This document shows, one piece after another, positions 14,559 to 18,527 of a DNA stretch of 18,527 nucleotides. Source of the stretch: Thermoplasmata archaeon (GTDB lineage Archaea > Thermoplasmatota > Thermoplasmata > GCA-020350865); contig CP070672.1 of assembly GCA_020351895.1 (NCBI GenBank), positions 2,517,293-2,535,819 of the forward strand, written 5' to 3'. The position numbers were made by a program, and so were the translations under genes. Positions within the stretch are counted from its first letter, which is position 1; the number at the start of each line of letters is the position of its first letter. Below the pieces are notes generated by a model. It was not told the DNA's origin. It worked only from the letters and a program-made list of their open reading frames with translations, and searched no databases.

Positions 14559-16328
14559 TCATTTCATATAATAGTACTCACCCTGGGCCTTCTGCTCCCT
14601 GTCCAATACAGAATCCAGCTTGTTTATCCTTGGCCTTTTTGTATCTGGATCCCTTCTGAATGTTATACCAACGTTTTTCAGAAATTTATTCATGCCATCT
14701 CTAAGACCGAACGGCCCTTCCCCGATTCCATGTATTGAAGGTTCTCCCCCGAAGACCATAAGTGAGTCAGAGACCAGGTCAATAAAATAAACATCATGAT
14801 CCACTATCATTGCAGATTTCCCGCTTTTCTCCATCACGCGTCTTATGGTCCTTGCAGCCACCATTCTTTGGCTGGAATCCAGGTATGCAGAAGGCTCGTC
14901 TATGAGGTATATTTCTGCTTCCATTGAAAGACACAGTGCTATTGCTACCCTCTGAAGCTCCCCACCTGAAAGGCTGCCCACCTGATTATCCATTAAGGGT
15001 TTCATATTCAGGGGATGGGAGATTTCGGATGTGAAGAACCCTGATTCAAATACCTTGCCTAAATTTGTGAGAAACAGCTCCCTTACAGAACCCTCAAAAT
15101 CGGGTTTTAAGTATTGCGGTTTGTAGCTCACCTTGACATTGGATTCCAGTTTTCCTTTTGTTGGTTCGATAACACCTGCAAGCATCTTGACAAAGGTTGT
15201 TTTCCCAGTTGAATTTGAGCCCACTATGCCCACTACTTCCCCGGCATTTATCTTCCCTGCCTTGGTCTCTAGAATGAAACCGTCAAGTTCCTTTGTGAGT
15301 TGCGCAAACTCTATGAGGGTTATGGTTTCCCATCCAGTTCTTGGAGCATGGGTCTCGAACTTTATGTCAGTGTCCCTGAACCTGATGTTCTCCTCCCGCA
15401 TGTATCCTGAAAGATATGTGTTGATTGCGCTTCTCACTGCCCTTGGCTGGGCTATTATTCCGTATGCCCCCTCAGAACCGTACATAAGATATACCTCATC
15501 ACCCAGAAAATCCAGAACTGCAAGATCGTGTTCTATTACGACCACTTGTTTTCTTTGTGAGAGCTCCCTTATGTTCTTTGCAACAGACAATCTCTGGAAG
15601 ATATCTAGATAAGAAGAGGGCTCGTCAAAAAAATATATATCGGCATCTTTCAGCATTGAAGCAGCTACCGTCACCCTCTGCAGCTCACCGCCCGAAAGCT
15701 CAGTTGTTTTTCTTTTTAGGCAGCCTGCCAAATCCATGCTTTCAATTATTGCGTCCATTTCACCGGTCTCATCCCTCTTCTTTAAAAGCACATCAACCTT
15801 CTCATCGTACAGCTTTGGTATCTTGTCCACATACTGGGGTTTTAGCGAGGTCTTTATTGTTTTGTCTGCAACGCTTTTTAGGTGGTCGTGAAGCTCGGTT
15901 CCTGCGAAGTAATCTAAGACAGGTTCCCAATCAGGCTCTGCATCGTAATTTCCTAAATTTGGTATCAGGTTGCCTGAGAGTATGTTTACAATCGTGGTCT
16001 TGCCAATTGCATTCGGTCCCAAGAGTCCGATGACCTTACCCTCCTTTGGCCAGGGCAGCCTGAACAATCTGAAGCCGTTTTTACCGTACTGATGCACCAG
16101 GTCCTCTTCCAGCTCCTCAGGAAGGCCTATTATCCTGATTGCGTCGAAGGGGCATTTGTGAACGCATATGCCGCAGCCTGGGCATAGCTCCTCAGAGATT
16201 ATTGGCTTGTCATCCTTGCCCATTACAATTGTCTCGTCACCGGTTCTCACCTTGGGACAGTACTTGAAGCATTCTAATGTACAGCGTTTTGGCTGACATC
16301 TGTCTCTCAACAATACAGCTATTCTCAT
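14559..16328 (-). CDS. ABCE1/Rli1 ribosome-recycling ATPase
   Basis: This is a 589-aa protein, of typical archaeal ABCE1 length. Two 4Fe-4S clusters are encoded at the N-terminus (Cys11/16/20/24 in RDRCQPKRCTLECFKYCP and Cys49/52/55/59 in CPGCGICVHKCP). Two ABC domains follow, with Walker A GPNAIGKTT (104-112) and GSNSTGKTT (370-378). The signature LSGGELQR occurs at 211-218 and 453-460, and Walker B FFDEPSSYLD and LIDEPSAYLD at about 233-242 and 475-484. The protein splits ribosomes into subunits after termination, together with aRF1 or Pelota. The frame runs 28 codons further upstream to 16412, but ATG 16328 is the likely start: the family begins M-R-x-A just before the first cluster, and a TATA box is centred 26 nt upstream, which predicts a leaderless mRNA. 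The gene stands apart from the cluster downstream of it by 179 nt. Confidence 0.95.
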   Translation of the reverse strand: MRIAVLLRDRCQPKRCTLECFKYCPKVRTGDETIVMGKDDKPIISEELCPGCGICVHKCPFDAIRIIGLPEELEEDLVHQYGKNGFRLFRLPWPKEGKVIGLLGPNAIGKTTIVNILSGNLIPNLGNYDAEPDWEPVLDYFAGTELHDHLKSVADKTIKTSLKPQYVDKIPKLYDEKVDVLLKKRDETGEMDAIIESMDLAGCLKRKTTELSGGELQRVTVAASMLKDADIYFFDEPSSYLDIFQRLSVAKNIRELSQRKQVVVIEHDLAVLDFLGDEVYLMYGSEGAYGIIAQPRAVRSAINTYLSGYMREENIRFRDTDIKFETHAPRTGWETITLIEFAQLTKELDGFILETKAGKINAGEVVGIVGSNSTGKTTFVKMLAGVIEPTKGKLESNVKVSYKPQYLKPDFEGSVRELFLTNLGKVFESGFFTSEISHPLNMKPLMDNQVGSLSGGELQRVAIALCLSMEAEIYLIDEPSAYLDSSQRMVAARTIRRVMEKSGKSAMIVDHDVYFIDLVSDSLMVFGGEPSIHGIGEGPFGLRDGMNKFLKNVGITFRRDPDTKRPRINKLDSVLDREQKAQGEYYYMK

Positions 16329-16350
16329 TGCTTGGTGAATACAATGATGG

Positions 16351-16357
16351 TTTAAAA
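16351..16357 (-). promoter_or_regulatory. TATA box for the ABCE1/Rli1 gene, deciding its start
   Basis: On the minus strand this is TTTTAAA, centred 26 nt upstream of ATG 16328. It predicts transcription starting on the start codon. There is no Shine-Dalgarno before that ATG, which fits leaderless initiation and argues against the longer reading frame beginning at 16412. Confidence 0.6.
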
Positions 16358-16539
16358 GATATACGCCTTTTTTTCCTTGTGGTTTTTCACAATAGATATT
16401 AGGAACAGCCAAGAATTATAAGGACATAACTCCGTAAGATCTCAGAAATATACACCCATGCAAGCAATAGGGAATTAGGTAAGATTAAAAGCCCATTGGT
16501 CTCTTTCCCTTAGAAGAGGGTGAATTAACGAGATGAAAG

Positions 16540-16548
16540 TATATATAA
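16540..16548 (+). promoter_or_regulatory. Possible TATA box and inverted repeat upstream of the broken membrane-protein gene
   Basis: TATATATAA would start a transcript near 16570, giving a leader of about 95 nt. Within that leader CCCAC-ATT-GTGGG (16586-16598) can form a short stem. The 253-nt stretch from 16413 to 16665 otherwise shows no RNA gene or convincing coding frame. Confidence 0.35.
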
Positions 16549-16665
16549 TTCAAAGGGGGTATAGACGTAACAATTCGCATCTACTCCCACATTGTGGGTA
16601 TAGGCGAAGTACTGCGCATATGAACGAGTCATCGGAAATGCCATTAGTTGAGAAAGGAGATTACC

Positions 16666-17090
16666 ATGAATAAGTTAAGATCTCTAAAGGCTCTGGCAAT
16701 TGTTTTTTTTGTGAGCGGTTTATACGACGTATTCGCAGGATTACTCTTCGCATTTTTAGTTGGAACTGGCCGGAGCACGACAACCCAGCAACGCACCCCT
16801 TCTACGCTATCTTCATTGCATCGTTCTTTTTCTGCTTTGCATACTTACAAATACTGTCCGCGTTCAACATCCGACGTTATCTGTTAATCATTGGTGCTGT
16901 GATAATAGGGAGAATCTTCTATGCTGTCCTGTTGTTCGCCTATATGTTCTTCGTTAACGACTTTCCGAGATCGTTCTGGTTTACTGGCATTATAGACTTG
17001 ATTTGGACAACTCTTTACATTGTGCTCATCTTGATAAACGATGAGGTTCGTCTCAGGGACTTGTTCCTTCCTTACCGGGAAGACAGTTGA
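16666..17090 (+). pseudogene. Small multi-pass membrane protein, broken by a frameshift
   Basis: A good Shine-Dalgarno (AAGGAG, six bases before ATG 16666) starts a frame encoding MNKLRSLKALAIVFFVSGLY and a first membrane helix, up to about 16757. From about 16758 the plausible protein continues in another frame: SWNWPEHDNPATHPFYAIF, further helices, and an end with DEVRLRDLFLPYREDS. One missing T in the T5 run at 16753-16757 would explain the break. Adding it back gives one protein of about 142 residues with four membrane helices. The intact parts look conserved and selected, with no other stop, so this is a recent mutation or a sequencing/assembly error in a homopolymer. The family is not one I can name. 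The gene converges on sucD. Confidence 0.7.
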
Positions 17091-17172
17091 TAGGATAAGA
17101 AGGCGTTTATTGAAATAATAAATGGCACTTCTGATAACACAACGTATTCGTTGCAGGCTAGCACCCTTGACC

Positions 17173-17237
17173 TTTGGAACATTGCTCCCTGCGATGGCAA
17201 TGTCGTATATGTTTGGAACGTTGTTCCTTCGAGATGG
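17173..17237. repeat. Two imperfect 25-26-bp direct repeats with internal inverted repeats
   Basis: The copies are 17173-17197 and 17212-17237, both starting TTTGGAAC and ending GATGG. The second copy contains GGAAC-GTT-GTTCC, a perfect 5-bp inverted repeat. They fill the gap between the converging membrane-protein gene and sucD and could act in termination for one or both, but the evidence is weak. Confidence 0.4.
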
Positions 17238-18098
17238 TTAAATCTTTTCTTTCAGTATCTTAACTAAATCACTTGGAAGCTCTGCAACTTCAACCCCTGC
17301 CTCGGATAGGGCCTTTATTTTGCTATCTGCCGTACCCATACCACCTGAGACTATTGCCCCTGCATGACCCATCCTTTTTCCTTTGGGAGCCGTCCTTCCT
17401 GCTATGTATGCAACAACAGGTTTTGGGTAGTCTTGTTTAATGTACTCGGCAGCCATTTCCTCTGCATTTCCCCCGATCTCTCCCACGAGCACAACTGCCT
17501 TTGTCTGCTCATCATCCTTGAACTTTTTCAGAACATCCACGAAGCTCAGCCCAACTACAGGGTCTCCGCCAAGGCCTACTGTTGTTGACTGTCCGAGGCC
17601 TGCAATGCTCAGGTTGTTTGCTATCTCGTATGTTAGGGTTCCGCTTCTGGATATCAGGCCCACACTGCCTTCCTTGAATACATGGGAGGGCATGACCCCC
17701 ATCTTGGACTTACCTGGTGAAATGATCCCTGGTGTGTTAGGCCCTACGATATCTATATTTTTTTCAGAGGCTTTTTTCATTACTTCAATTGAATCGTGAA
17801 TCGGAATTCTCTCAGTAATAATCACCACGGGATTGAGTCCGAAGTCTATCGCCTCCAATGCAGCATCCTTTGCAAAGGGTGCAGGAACGAATATAATGGA
17901 AGCTGTGATTTCTTCTGGGACCTCTGATATGCTGTCGTATACAGGTATATCTTCAACGACTTCTCCTCCCTTTCCGGGTGTGACACCAACCACTATGTTG
18001 GTGCCGTAGTCCCTCATTGTCCTTGTGTGGAATTTTCCCTGACCACCTGTGATTCCCTGAACAGCGACCTTGGTATTGCTGTCTATTATTATTGCCAT
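17238..18098 (-). CDS. sucD: Succinate-CoA ligase, alpha subunit
   Basis: This is a 286-aa protein of full length for the family. It is the CoA-binding subunit of the citric-acid-cycle enzyme that interconverts succinyl-CoA and succinate with formation of ATP or GTP. The N-terminal Rossmann-type CoA site contains GITGGQGKFHT (about 15-25). Further conserved stretches are VGPNTPGIISPG (118-129), ISRSGTLTYE (149-158) and GEIGG (207-211). The active-site histidine that carries the phosphate is His245 in GHAGAIVSGG. It starts immediately after the stop codon of sucC with no gap, with a GGGGGTGAG ribosome binding site inside the end of sucC, so the two subunits are made together. Confidence 0.95.
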   Translation of the reverse strand: MAIIIDSNTKVAVQGITGGQGKFHTRTMRDYGTNIVVGVTPGKGGEVVEDIPVYDSISEVPEEITASIIFVPAPFAKDAALEAIDFGLNPVVIITERIPIHDSIEVMKKASEKNIDIVGPNTPGIISPGKSKMGVMPSHVFKEGSVGLISRSGTLTYEIANNLSIAGLGQSTTVGLGGDPVVGLSFVDVLKKFKDDEQTKAVVLVGEIGGNAEEMAAEYIKQDYPKPVVAYIAGRTAPKGKRMGHAGAIVSGGMGTADSKIKALSEAGVEVAELPSDLVKILKEKI

Positions 18099-18527
18099 TC
18101 ACTCACCCCCTGCAAGCTTGATTGCTTGTTTTGCGGAATCCTCGATTGTATCAGAAACAATGTACCCGTTTTCTTTCAGTATTTTTTTTCCTTCGTCTTC
18201 GTTTGTGCCCATCATCCGAACAGAAATCGGAATCTTTGGAGCAAAGTCCACTATGCCCTTTGCAATCTCATCGCATCTTGTTATTCCACCGAAGATATTT
18301 ATGAACATCGACTTCACGTCTTCCTTCATTGATACAAGCTCCAAAGCCTGCCTCATGTTCTCGGCATTTGCCCCTCCTCCTACGTCTAGGAAGTTAGCTG
18401 CCTTGCCACCGTAAAGTTTAAGTGTATCTAGGGATGCCATGACAAGACCTGCACCGCATCCTATAACTCCGATGTTCCCTTCCAGATCCACATAGGACAG
18501 TCCCGCGTCCTTTGCCTTTTTTTCGAT
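18099..18527 (-). CDS. sucC: Succinate-CoA ligase, beta subunit, C-terminal 142 residues (5' end outside window)
   Basis: The frame is open to the window edge. The visible part begins IEKKAKDAGLSYVDLEGNIG and continues with GCGAGLVMASLD, YGGKAANFLDVGGGA and IFGGITRCDEIAKGI. These are the conserved ligase-domain motifs of the beta subunit that face the phosphohistidine and the CoA of the alpha subunit. The ATP-grasp domain, which decides between ADP and GDP, lies outside the window, so nucleotide preference cannot be read. The stop codon abuts the ATG of sucD. Confidence 0.93.
   Translation of the reverse strand: MEKKAKDAGLSYVDLEGNIGVIGCGAGLVMASLDTLKLYGGKAANFLDVGGGANAENMRQALELVSMKEDVKSMFINIFGGITRCDEIAKGIVDFAPKIPISVRMMGTNEDEGKKILKENGYIVSDTIEDSAKQAIKLAGGE

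Noticed and set aside
16329..16412. N-terminal extension of 28 codons on ABCE1/Rli1
   Set aside because: The family starts just before the first cysteine cluster, the extension has no recognisable domain, and the TATA box at 16351-16357 lies inside it, so it would not be transcribed.
16533..16673. Short open frame of 46 codons upstream of the broken membrane-protein gene
   Set aside because: It starts on top of the probable TATA box, has no ribosome binding site, covers the Shine-Dalgarno of the real gene and resembles no protein.
16753..16760. Programmed -1 frameshift in the small membrane-protein gene
   Set aside because: The slip site reads A-TTT-TTA, which lacks the three identical first bases of a standard slippery heptamer, and no clear stem follows. 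A homopolymer indel is simpler.
17122..17241. Open frame of 39 codons ending in ...FGTLLPAMAMSYMFGTLFLRDG
   Set aside because: Its repeated look comes from the imperfect DNA repeats; it has no ribosome binding site and runs into the end of sucD. A gene remnant cannot be excluded but is not supported.

Overview
The window looks like chromosome from a euryarchaeon, most probably of the Thermoplasmata side (Candidatus Thermoplasmatota). That placement is an inference from three things: an archaeal-type ABCE1/Rli1, TATA boxes about 26 nt upstream of start codons (leaderless genes) mixed with Shine-Dalgarno-led genes, and large surface proteins with archaeal domain architecture. No rRNA, tRNA, CRISPR array, insertion sequence or phage gene is visible.

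Layout. Positions 1-261 hold the end of a secreted/surface protein. Positions 410-1605 (+) hold three small genes: a Lys/Ala-rich protein, a lipoprotein and a two-helix membrane protein. Positions 1602-14379 (all -) hold a five-gene cluster that is the striking part of the window. Read in the direction of transcription it is: (1) a 1652-aa transmembrane protein with eight zinc ribbons and a helix-hairpin-helix module inside the cell, a large outer portion ending in two lamin-tail domains, and a Roadblock/LC7-like domain at the C-terminus; (2) a KaiC/RAD55-type ATPase; (3) a tandem winged-helix regulator; (4) a 1447-aa paralogue of gene 1 with four zinc ribbons and no Roadblock domain; (5) a Cas4-like nuclease whose fold is interrupted by eight predicted membrane helices. 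Positions 14559-16328 (-) hold ABCE1/Rli1. Positions 16666-17090 (+) hold a small membrane-protein gene broken by a frameshift. Positions 17238-18527 (-) hold sucD and the 3' part of sucC.

How the cluster may work together (inference). Genes 1 and 4 would place DNA- or RNA-binding type modules (HhH, zinc ribbons) on the inner face of the membrane and LTD/CBM9-like modules outside. Gene 5 would tether a Fe-S PD-(D/E)XK nuclease to the same membrane, and its start overlaps the stop of gene 4. The KaiC-like ATPase and the Roadblock domain suggest nucleotide-controlled switching. The winged-helix protein is the obvious candidate to bind a 16-bp palindrome (TTACAA-N4-TTGTAA) found upstream of both giant genes at nearly the same distance from their TATA boxes. 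This could be a membrane-linked DNA-handling system (uptake, degradation or defence), or a cell-surface/chromosome tether. The sequence alone does not say which.
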